Shown here: piece by piece, positions 1 to 5,584 of the stretch
How the letters are laid out: every line of letters begins with the position of its first letter
How positions within the stretch are numbered: the first letter of the stretch is position 1
DNA from: Phycisphaerae bacterium
Lineage (GTDB): Bacteria; Planctomycetota; Phycisphaerae; Phycisphaerales; SM1A02
Assembly (NCBI GenBank): GCA_002683195.1
Contig: NYSW01000037.1
Coordinates: 8,859-14,442 of the forward strand
Length of the DNA: 5,584 nt
Reading direction: 5' to 3'
Notes under the pieces: generated by a model
What the model was told of the DNA's origin: nothing
Database searches by the model: none
Seen by the model: only the letters and a program-made list of their open reading frames with translations
Position numbers and translations under genes: made by a program

Positions 1-1350
1 CCGCCAGGAGTCGAGAGGATCGCTGACCGTGGCGACCGAGGACAGATCGAGCGAAGCGACCAGACGGTTCGCCGTCTCCGGCGGCTCGGCCTGCCGAAGA
101 ACATCAAGAAACACGTCGACGGCAGCCGCTCGTTGCCCGGGGTCCAGCAACGGCCAGACCTCGGCGAAGGTGCCGATCGCATGATCCCACTGGGCCAGCC
201 GGGCTTCGGAGGGCCGAATCGGATCCAGTTCAAGGTCCCGTGCAAGTCGGGCCAGGTCATCCTTGATCGACGGCAGTTCGTTGATCTCGAGCACCAGGCG
301 ACCAGGTACCGGAGCGCCTCGGAACATCGGCGGTCTCGACCACTGGGCCGGCCGAACCATGCCCTCGCGCACACTGGGGACGACGACGTGTTCGGGGTCG
401 AGGTCCGCATCCCGGGACGCCCGCGCCAGTTCCCTCGCCTCCGCATCAGCAAGACGACGTTCTTCGATCACCCGCACGTCAGGCGATGGAGCCGTGACCG
501 CGATCACGATCGTGGCGACGAATACGAATGCAACCAGGAGGAAGAGTGCCACGAGCCGTCTTCGTGAGGCCACCGTCTCACCTCGGAATTCCCGACCGAC
601 CCCATCGCTCATCCGCTGCATGGCGGCTTCGAGTCGACCAGGAACCGGTGGTGGCGTCGGAGCCAACGGCATGCGTTCCGTGCGAGACATCTCCTCGAGC
701 GTCCCGGTGACGCCTTCCTGCCTCATGAATCCTGCCAATCCGGTCACCACTCGCCGCAGCGCCGTGGCGTCCAGTCCGGCCTGATGGGCCAGACCAGCGA
801 CCAGGACTCTGGTTCGTCCGTTCCATCCGCCGCCCGCGACCAGAATCGAAAGCACGAGGCGATCGAACGGCGTGAGATGTTCCGCCGTGATCCTCGGAGC
901 CGGACGGATGGGACGGGATGTCCCGGCGATCGGGCCCTCGGGAGGCGGGGGCACGCTTCCCGGCCGCACCGGTCGCTTCGGAGGGATGCGACGTTCCGCG
1001 TTCTCCGGTGAATCCATGATCGGCGTCTCATCCCCGGCCGTGGAAGCGATCGGGGATGACGGCGACCCGATTCCTTCGGATCCCGGTCGTACGGGACGCT
1101 TCGGTCGCTCGGTTCCCTGCACCGAGGGCCGAAGGGCGGCGACCGCGGCTTCCAATCGAGTCATCGCCGCATTCTTGATCGGTGGCGTCTCGGTCGAAGC
1201 CTTCACCGCCCTGACTCGCGTGGAGAACGCCGCCTCAAGGATCGCGGCGTCCAACGGTGCCTCACCCAGGCCCAGGATGCGTCGCGGCCCCGCGGCCCGG
1301 CTGCACCCCAACAAGCCCTCGATGCGAGCTTCCAGTGGGTCATTGGTCAC
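1..1350 (-). CDS. Bitopic membrane protein, degenerate J-domain-like N-terminus (3' end outside window)
   Basis: I do not recognise a named family. The frame is open for all 450 codons from GTG at 1350 to the window edge, with no stop, so the protein is incomplete at its C-terminus. Visible parts: residues about 10-75 resemble J-domain helices I-III (RRILGL, then an Asp-started helix with AAFSTRVRA, then AAMTRLEAAVAAL) but the HPD tripeptide is absent. Residues 76-153 are a Pro/Arg-rich linker with PKRPVRPGS twice (83-91 and 124-132). Residues 157-210 are a compact hydrophobic helical region with a GGGWNGR turn. Residues 263-265 (RRR) precede one membrane helix at about 266-287, predicting N-terminus inside. 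Residues 288-450 are probably periplasmic, largely helical. The GTG start is chosen because it has AGGAGG six bases upstream and overlaps the preceding stop by 11 nt. The nearby ATG at 1343 is in another frame. Role unknown. Position last in the visible ExbB/ExbD/TPR operon suggests a partner of that complex (inference). Confidence 0.85.
   Translation of the reverse strand, partial: MTNDPLEARIEGLLGCSRAAGPRRILGLGEAPLDAAILEAAFSTRVRAVKASTETPPIKNAAMTRLEAAVAALRPSVQGTERPKRPVRPGSEGIGSPSSPIASTAGDETPIMDSPENAERRIPPKRPVRPGSVPPPPEGPIAGTSRPIRPAPRITAEHLTPFDRLVLSILVAGGGWNGRTRVLVAGLAHQAGLDATALRRVVTGLAGFMRQEGVTGTLEEMSRTERMPLAPTPPPVPGRLEAAMQRMSDGVGREFRGETVASRRRLVALFLLVAFVFVATIVIAVTAPSPDVRVIEERRLADAEARELARASRDADLDPEHVVVPSVREGMVRPAQWSRPPMFRGAPVPGRLVLEINELPSIKDDLARLARDLELDPIRPSEARLAQWDHAIGTFAEVWPLLDPGQRAAAVDVFLDVLRQAEPPETANRLVASLDLSSVATVSDPLDSWR
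955..1104 (-). repeat. Two copies of a PKRPVRPGS-encoding unit in the Pro-rich linker
   Basis: The nine-residue unit PKRPVRPGS is encoded at 1104-1078 and again at 981-955. The two DNA copies differ at several third codon positions (for example CGT CCC GTA versus CGA CCG GTG), so the peptide is preserved while the DNA has diverged. A degenerate third form, RPIRPAP, follows at residues 146-152 of the same protein. Confidence 0.7.
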
Positions 1351-4102
1351 GAGACACCTCCTCGTCGCTTCCGAATTCCGATTCGGCATCCGGCTCGGAT
1401 TCGGATGACTGGATCTCCTTGATCGCGATGTCGATCTTCACATCGAGATTTCGAAGTTCCGTCTTCCACGGCTCGATCCCGAGATCCGGATACAGCGCTC
1501 GAACCTGGGCCAGCACCTCACCGGCCCGAACCGGATCGATCTTCAACAACACGGCGATCTGCCTCGCACGAGCCTTCCACCAGGTCTCACTTCCCGAAAC
1601 CGCACCGCGTACGAGACGACGCCAGCAATCCAGAGCCAGGTCGTCATCGCCGGTGACCATCGACAGATCCCCCGTGGCTTCAAGAACCGAGCCATCCAGC
1701 GGTCGTCGTTCGAGGATCGCGCGGTACCAGGCCAGCGCCTCGATCGCATCCTCGGGGTCGCCCGCGGCGCGAAAAAGGGCATCGCGAGCGGCGGCCACAC
1801 TGGCCGCGAAGGGCAGCATTCGATCCCGGTCCAACACCGCGAAGGGATCCTGCACGCCACCATCGGATTCGGACTCTCCCTCGGGCGACGACATCTGGAG
1901 TTCGAGGTAACGCTCGCCTCCATCCACCGCGGCTCGCGCGATGTCCACTTCGATCCGCCCGGATCGCATGCGGTCGACCGCGGCCCGATGCACCCGCTGG
2001 GCCGCCAGCCGACTCCATCGTTCCGCCTCCGGCGTGTCTTTCACGGTGGGCATCGCCAACATCCGCTTGCCCGCTTCCTCGAAGTCCCCGCCGCCGAGGG
2101 CGAGCCCCACCCGCCGATAGGCCACCTCGTTGAGGATGTCCGGAAGCGCTTCGAACCCACCCCGCTCGGCCGCGGTCTCGATCTGCGCGAGATAGCGGGC
2201 TGCCCGAACCGTGTCGTGCACTTCAGGGTCGGTGGAGACTTCGGCGGCCTGACGAAGCAGCATGCCGTCCACTCCGCGAAGGTCCAACATGAAGATCCCG
2301 TTCCCCCGGGTGCGACCCAGCAGTTCGTCCGCCACCGCGAGCATTCGCGCGCCGGGCGTCGATCGTTCGCCCGTTCGGGCACCACGATAGATTCGATACA
2401 GCGCCTGGGCCGCACGCCGCCGCGCCAATTCCCACGTCGGATGAGTCGAAGGCACACCGAGAAGAACCTCCAGATCATCCTCCCCGGGGTTTTCCTCCAC
2501 CGCGATCCGTCGAACCAGAAGCGATGGGGCGCGATCGTCGGCGGGAAACGCATCGACGAATCGACTGGACAGATCATCCCGCCGGGATGCCGCGTCGGAC
2601 GCGTCGTCTCCCCCTGATTCCACGATTCGGTCGAGGGCGACGATCGCGCCCCAGAGGGCATCGGCCCGGCGATCTCCAGTCGAACTTCCGGCGGCGGATT
2701 CGAAGGCATCGGCTGCCTCCTCCGCACGTCCCAATTCGAGGAGACTCCATCCGATCAAGGCCTCGCATCCGGCTCGGGCCGCCGCGAAGGCGGCGGCATC
2801 CGGCTCTTCGATCGCGGCTCGGAGTTCCACCACCGCCTGCTCGAAGGATTCGGCCGCGGTCTTCGCGTCATCGGCCTGCCGCGCCTCGGTCGCGACGCGG
2901 TACGCCTCGATTCCTCGGACGTAGCGAAACGCGAAGCCCTCCCGGCCCAGAGCCTCGGTGCCGAAACGATCGGCGAGATCCCGCACCTGGGCCAGTTCGC
3001 CTCGACCCGCGAGTTCCGCCATGGCGGTTCCCGCGAGCACGCGGGCCGTCTGGTCGCCCTCCTCCATGCCCCTCAGGCCGCCCACCGCCGCGAGTCGCAG
3101 CCACACCACCGGCAGGACTTCATCACCCTCGCGACCGGCACGCGCGGAAAGACGCTCGAGGCGATCGAGGGCTCGCCGGTAGTCACCAGCATCGAGTTCG
3201 GCCGCCAGACGCCATCCCGGAAGTGCCGCCCGGGTCGCGGCGTCGGTCTCGGGATACTCCAATCTCCGAAGCCAGAGATCACCAGCCTGGCTCGACACCA
3301 GAGCCGACGTGGTCAGGCCCATGCCCAGAATCGCCCGGGAGAAACCCTCCATGACCTGGAGATCCACGGAGACGTCCCGGGGGTCGGGGATCGGATCGTC
3401 ACCCTGCAGGACACTGCCGAAAGCGAGCTGGGCCCGCTCCAGTTCCTTGGTCGAACCCTTCGATCGACCGACGTAGTAACGACTCCAACCTTCCAGCAGG
3501 GCCGCGGTCGCATCCCACCGGAGCGTGATGTCCAGACGCTGTTCCGCCCTCCGGGCCTTCGATCGCGACAACGCCGTGATCCGGGACTTCAGATCACGCC
3601 GAACCTTCTCCAGTTCCTCGGAAAGCCGGGTCAGGTCTCGAATCGCTCCGGCGAGTTCTTCATCGGATGCCAGTTCAATACGACCGTTCTCGACCACCCG
3701 CGAAGCGTTGAGGTATCGATTCCTCGCCAGTGCGATCCGGAGTGATGCGGCATCTTCACCGCTGACCACCTTGAGCAGGTCACGGCTCCGCTCCACGAAT
3801 TCAAGCCGCCGGGCCTCGTCCGATTCGACTCGCAGGAGTTCCGCGTAGATCTCGGCGAGCCGGGCGGCCAGACGTCCACGAGAGGAGGCATCCCCCGCCG
3901 CGGCGGCGAGTTGGTTTTCAAGGTGACGAGCAAGAAGTTCGTCGAGGCCTCGAGCCTCCAGCCAGTCGGAGGTCCGATCCTGCCCCCATGCCTCGTCGGT
4001 GGCGACGTTCGGGAAGACCAGGAAGACCAGGGCCATCAACCACAGCATGCCGCCGGATCTTCTCATTCGATGGTTCTGTGATTCATTCTTCGACCGGGAC
4101 AT
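1340..4102 (-). CDS. Large exported TPR-like helical protein, ExbBD-associated
   Basis: A 920-residue protein predicted to be exported by Sec. Residues 12-18 are basic (RMRRSGG), 19-34 hydrophobic, and a likely signal peptidase I site follows AWG at 38-40; there is no lipobox Cys. The mature part is almost entirely amphipathic Ala/Leu/Glu/Arg-rich helices. About 143-190 is very charged and could be coiled coil. The best TPR-like unit is about 446-473 (LIGWSLLELGRAEEAADAFE). A second set runs 784-880: DAIEALAWYRAILERRP, a GDDDLALDCWRRL helix, then WWKARARQIAVLL and RALYPDLG, which recalls tetratricopeptide proteins of planctomycete ExbB operons. The C-tail 896-920 is highly acidic. ATG at 4102 is favoured by AGGAGGTGA six bases upstream. 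Met13 is an alternative that would give a shorter, more usual signal peptide. It overlaps the ExbD gene before it by 20 nt and the gene after it by 11 nt. Role inferred: periplasmic scaffold or effector of the proton-driven motor. No catalytic motif was recognised. Confidence 0.9.
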   Translation of the reverse strand: MSRSKNESQNHRMRRSGGMLWLMALVFLVFPNVATDEAWGQDRTSDWLEARGLDELLARHLENQLAAAAGDASSRGRLAARLAEIYAELLRVESDEARRLEFVERSRDLLKVVSGEDAASLRIALARNRYLNASRVVENGRIELASDEELAGAIRDLTRLSEELEKVRRDLKSRITALSRSKARRAEQRLDITLRWDATAALLEGWSRYYVGRSKGSTKELERAQLAFGSVLQGDDPIPDPRDVSVDLQVMEGFSRAILGMGLTTSALVSSQAGDLWLRRLEYPETDAATRAALPGWRLAAELDAGDYRRALDRLERLSARAGREGDEVLPVVWLRLAAVGGLRGMEEGDQTARVLAGTAMAELAGRGELAQVRDLADRFGTEALGREGFAFRYVRGIEAYRVATEARQADDAKTAAESFEQAVVELRAAIEEPDAAAFAAARAGCEALIGWSLLELGRAEEAADAFESAAGSSTGDRRADALWGAIVALDRIVESGGDDASDAASRRDDLSSRFVDAFPADDRAPSLLVRRIAVEENPGEDDLEVLLGVPSTHPTWELARRRAAQALYRIYRGARTGERSTPGARMLAVADELLGRTRGNGIFMLDLRGVDGMLLRQAAEVSTDPEVHDTVRAARYLAQIETAAERGGFEALPDILNEVAYRRVGLALGGGDFEEAGKRMLAMPTVKDTPEAERWSRLAAQRVHRAAVDRMRSGRIEVDIARAAVDGGERYLELQMSSPEGESESDGGVQDPFAVLDRDRMLPFAASVAAARDALFRAAGDPEDAIEALAWYRAILERRPLDGSVLEATGDLSMVTGDDDLALDCWRRLVRGAVSGSETWWKARARQIAVLLKIDPVRAGEVLAQVRALYPDLGIEPWKTELRNLDVKIDIAIKEIQSSESEPDAESEFGSDEEVSRDQ
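1357..1362 (-). promoter_or_regulatory. Strong Shine-Dalgarno deciding the GTG start at 1350
   Basis: AGGAGG on the minus strand, six bases before GTG, extended to AGGAGGTG, which matches eight consecutive bases of the 16S anti-SD complement. It lies inside the last codons of the TPR-protein gene and supports the non-ATG start of the downstream gene despite the overlap. Confidence 0.8.
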
Positions 4103-4505
4103 AGGTCACCTCCTCGAAGCCGGCATCACGGCCGCATTGGATCGCGGTCGCAGCCGCCGCGACGGTCGGACCATCGAAGACCCGGACGAAGAGTCCGGGA
4201 TCCTGTGGAAGTTCCTGCAACGCCGAGGTCAGTGATTCACGTTCTCCGAATTGACGCCCACCGATCGAGTACTGGACCACTCCGTCGACCATTCGAACTT
4301 CGAGCACCTGAGGTTCGAAGTCCTGCGCGGTCATGCCGCCGGAGTCCTCCTCGATCGCGAGGTTCGGACTCAACCGATCTTCACGCTGGGTGACCACCGT
4401 GGTGACGATGAAATACGCCAGAAGAAGAAACACCACGTCAATCATCGATGAGAGCGAAAGGGTGACCTTTCGATTGACGCCGCGATGTCGAGGTGCAAGT
4501 CGCAT
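4083..4505 (-). CDS. exbD: ExbD/TolR-family biopolymer transport protein (second copy)
   Basis: A 140-residue protein, the normal ExbD/TolR length. It has a basic cytoplasmic N-terminus (residues 1-13), one membrane helix at about 16-39 containing the family's essential Asp at D23 (MIDVVFLLLAYFIVTT), then a periplasmic domain ending in the expected pattern of strand, helix, strand (LFVRVFDGPTV, ATAIQCGRDAGFEEVTYVPV). The Pro that usually sits just before the hydrophobic-IDV motif is replaced by Ser20. In the family, the membrane Asp takes part in proton flow with ExbB/TolQ, and the periplasmic domain passes movement to a partner such as TonB or TolA. It starts 3 nt after the first ExbD stop with AGGA eight bases upstream. 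It is only distantly similar to the first ExbD, so this is not a recent duplication. The exbD/tolR distinction cannot be made from sequence alone. Confidence 0.93.
   Translation of the reverse strand: MRLAPRHRGVNRKVTLSLSSMIDVVFLLLAYFIVTTVVTQREDRLSPNLAIEEDSGGMTAQDFEPQVLEVRMVDGVVQYSIGGRQFGERESLTSALQELPQDPGLFVRVFDGPTVAAAATAIQCGRDAGFEEVTYVPVEE
4109..4114 (-). promoter_or_regulatory. Near-ideal Shine-Dalgarno for the TPR-protein gene
   Basis: The minus strand reads AGGAGGTGA from 4114 to 4106, nine consecutive bases complementary to the canonical 16S rRNA 3' end (UCACCUCCU). The AGGAGG core is six bases from ATG at 4102. It lies within the end of the second ExbD gene and favours the upstream Met over Met13. 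Confidence 0.8.
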
Positions 4506-4508
4506 GGG

Positions 4509-4934
4509 TCAGTTCCTGGGAGCGGTCGCGATGCGTACGGATGGCACACCCGCCTTCTGGAGGGTCGAGAGCACACGATTCAAGGCCGCGGTGGGCGCCC
4601 GGCGATCGGCGCGGACGAGCGGGCGGAGGGTGGAGATCGAATCACCGGCTTCCACCACCAGGGCCCGCGAGGTTCGATCGAAATCCTCCATCGTCACCAA
4701 CTCGCCCGCGATTTCGAGGTCTCCGCTCGCCAGGACGTTGACGATCATGCCGGCCTCGATCGATTCTTCGATCGTTTCGCCCGCTTCCTGCGGCAATTCG
4801 AGATCCGCACGGGAGTGCTGCGAAAGCTGGGCGGTCACGAGGAAGAAGATCAACAGCTGGAACACGATGTCGATCATCGGCGTCATGTCCACGGGCAGCT
4901 GCCGCTCTGAAATCTTTCGCACCCCGACGTTCAA
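4509..4934 (-). CDS. exbD: ExbD/TolR-family biopolymer transport protein (first copy)
   Basis: A 141-residue protein with the canonical architecture: N-tail 1-16, the motif DMTPMIDIVFQLLIFFLVT at 16-34 with the essential membrane Asp at D22, an acidic periplasmic linker (QEAGETIEESIEAG), and the C-terminal half with the family-typical VRADRRAPTAALNRVL helix followed by AGVPSVRIAT. It probably acts with the ExbB subunit as part of a proton-driven inner-membrane motor. The TTG start overlaps the ExbB stop as TTGA (4 nt), implying translational coupling. GGAG lies seven bases upstream. GTG at 4922 (codon 5) is an alternative start with a poorer ribosome site. Of the two ExbD genes this one is closer to the textbook consensus, since it keeps the TPMID Pro. 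Confidence 0.94.
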   Translation of the reverse strand: MNVGVRKISERQLPVDMTPMIDIVFQLLIFFLVTAQLSQHSRADLELPQEAGETIEESIEAGMIVNVLASGDLEIAGELVTMEDFDRTSRALVVEAGDSISTLRPLVRADRRAPTAALNRVLSTLQKAGVPSVRIATAPRN

Positions 4935-5584
4935 GAGGAGGCTCCAGGTGCGGCCGGCGCCGCCGTGGGACGCGGAATTCCGGCCGGTCCACCGGACGAG
5001 GCTCCACTGGACTCGAGCATCAGGATCATTCGGTCGAGTTCCTGACCGGTCTCCGCCGCGATTCCGTCGATGCGGTTCCGGAACACGGTGAAGAGCGTGA
5101 CGGCGGGGATCGCGACGATGAGTCCCAACATCGTGGTCACCAGCGCGAGCTTGATGCTCCCGGCAAGGGCCGCGTAGTAGTTGGAATCACTGGCCGCACT
5201 CAATTCCACGGTGTCGAACGCCCCGATCATGCCCTGCACGGTTCCCAGCAGTCCCAGCAACGGCGCGACGGTTCCGATGATGCCGAGACCGTCGGTGGCC
5301 CGGTAGAGCCGTGCAGCCTGTTCCTGCCCCGCTTCTTCGATCACCTGCTTGATCTCGAACGCACCGAAGGGCGATCTGAGGAATCGCGTGAGCCCGGGCG
5401 CCAGGGTTCGTGTCAGGAAGGAGTCGTTCGATCCCTGCGAGCAGTAGTCCAGCGCCTCCTGGACTCGGCCGTCGCCGAGGAAGTCCCGAATGGCGACCAC
5501 CTGGGAAGGCGGCATCAAGGAGGTTCGGCGGATCTGCACCGAATGGACCACCACCAGTCCGACCGCGACCACGCTGAGTGCGAT
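4931..5584 (-). CDS. exbB: MotA/TolQ/ExbB-family proton channel protein (5' end outside window)
   Basis: 217 residues are visible; the frame continues past the window edge, so GTG at 5572 is an internal codon inside membrane helix 1, not the start. Helix 1 is about visible residues 1-13. A cytoplasmic loop follows (VQEALDYCSQ, then an amphipathic stretch to about 95). Helix 2 is about 99-122, with the signature LLGLLGTVQGMIGAF. Helix 3 is about 142-168, with ALVTTMLGLIVAIPAV. The family's two pore-lining Thr are present (T115 and T151). The acidic residue found in E. coli ExbB helix 3 (Glu176) aligns with Leu146, next to Lys145. The C-terminal tail 192-217 is Ala/Gly/Pro/Ser-rich and low-complexity. 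ExbB proteins form a pentamer around ExbD that conducts protons. Being directly followed by two ExbD genes supports this call. ExbB versus TolQ cannot be decided here. Confidence 0.93.
   Translation of the reverse strand: MALSVVAVGLVVVHSVQIRRTSLMPPSQVVAIRDFLGDGRVQEALDYCSQGSNDSFLTRTLAPGLTRFLRSPFGAFEIKQVIEEAGQEQAARLYRATDGLGIIGTVAPLLGLLGTVQGMIGAFDTVELSAASDSNYYAALAGSIKLALVTTMLGLIVAIPAVTLFTVFRNRIDGIAAETGQELDRMILMLESSGASSGGPAGIPRPTAAPAAPGASS
4942..4945 (-). promoter_or_regulatory. Ribosome binding site for the TTG-started ExbD
   Basis: GGAG on the minus strand within the last codons of the ExbB gene, seven bases before TTG at 4934. It is the main sequence support for TTG over the GTG at 4922. It is weaker than the sites of the two downstream genes. 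Confidence 0.5.

Noticed and set aside
1..1350. TonB-like reading of the bitopic protein because of its Pro-rich stretch
   Set aside because: The Pro-rich part precedes the membrane helix and is predicted cytoplasmic, whereas in TonB it follows the helix in the periplasm; no TonB C-terminal domain is visible.
1257..1910. Plus-strand open frame of 217 codons
   Set aside because: It spans the junction of two well-supported minus-strand genes, with Ser/Arg-rich sequence and no ribosome site or family motif.
2524..3354. Long plus-strand open frame of 276 codons, rich in Arg and Pro
   Set aside because: It lies wholly inside the 920-residue gene on the other strand, has low-complexity Arg/Pro/Ser composition typical of antisense frames in GC-rich DNA, and shows no recognisable domain.
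3983..4102. Lipoprotein signal on the TPR protein
   Set aside because: No Cys is present near the end of the hydrophobic segment; an ordinary signal peptidase I site after AWG fits better.
4333..5091. Plus-strand open frame of 252 codons across both ExbD junctions
   Set aside because: It is antisense to two genes with unmistakable family motifs; its product is Arg/Ser-rich without any domain.
4931..5572. ExbB starting at GTG 5572
   Set aside because: The frame stays open upstream to the window edge and the codon falls in the middle of a hydrophobic helix, so the true start is outside the window.
1..5584. Promoter, terminator, tRNA, CRISPR or insertion-sequence features
   Set aside because: There is no intergenic space beyond 3 nt, no regularly spaced direct repeats, no inverted-repeat ends and no tRNA-like segment seen on reading both strands.

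Overview
The window is a high-GC (about 60-65%, estimated by eye) fragment in which every gene lies on the minus strand. Read from position 5584 down to 1, it is one compact gene block with almost no non-coding DNA. The only bases outside a gene are the three between the two ExbD genes. The style suggests a Gram-negative bacterium with an energised envelope. An ExbB-ExbD-ExbD set followed by a long secreted TPR-type protein with a C-terminal Tyr-Pro-Asp-Leu-Gly module is something I associate with Planctomycetota, perhaps Phycisphaerae. That assignment is recall-based inference, not proof.

Layout in transcription order: (1) 5584-4931, the MotA/TolQ/ExbB-family proton channel subunit, cut at its 5' end by the window edge inside its first membrane helix. 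(2) 4934-4509, a first ExbD/TolR subunit, starting at TTG and overlapping the ExbB stop by 4 nt. (3) 4505-4083, a second, clearly different ExbD/TolR subunit, 3 nt further on. (4) 4102-1340, a 920-residue exported, mostly helical TPR-like protein, overlapping the second ExbD by 20 nt and preceded by a near-perfect Shine-Dalgarno. (5) 1350-1 (continuing off the window), a bitopic membrane protein starting at GTG, overlapping gene 4 by 11 nt. It has a degenerate J-domain-like N-terminus, a Pro/Arg-rich linker, a conserved-looking helical region, one membrane helix and an external domain. No stop occurs in this frame, so an ORF finder that requires a stop will miss it.

Working model (inference): ExbB plus two ExbD proteins form a proton-driven motor in the inner membrane. 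The large periplasmic TPR protein is the likely effector or scaffold the motor acts on. The bitopic protein may link the cytoplasm to the periplasmic assembly. No TonB, TolA, TolB or Pal is present in the window, so this is not a standard Ton or Tol locus as far as can be seen. The first gene of the operon, its promoter, and the terminator lie outside the window. I see no RNA genes, mobile elements, CRISPR arrays or plausible plus-strand genes. One unexplained compositional signal is a strong excess of GATC and especially CGATCG throughout.
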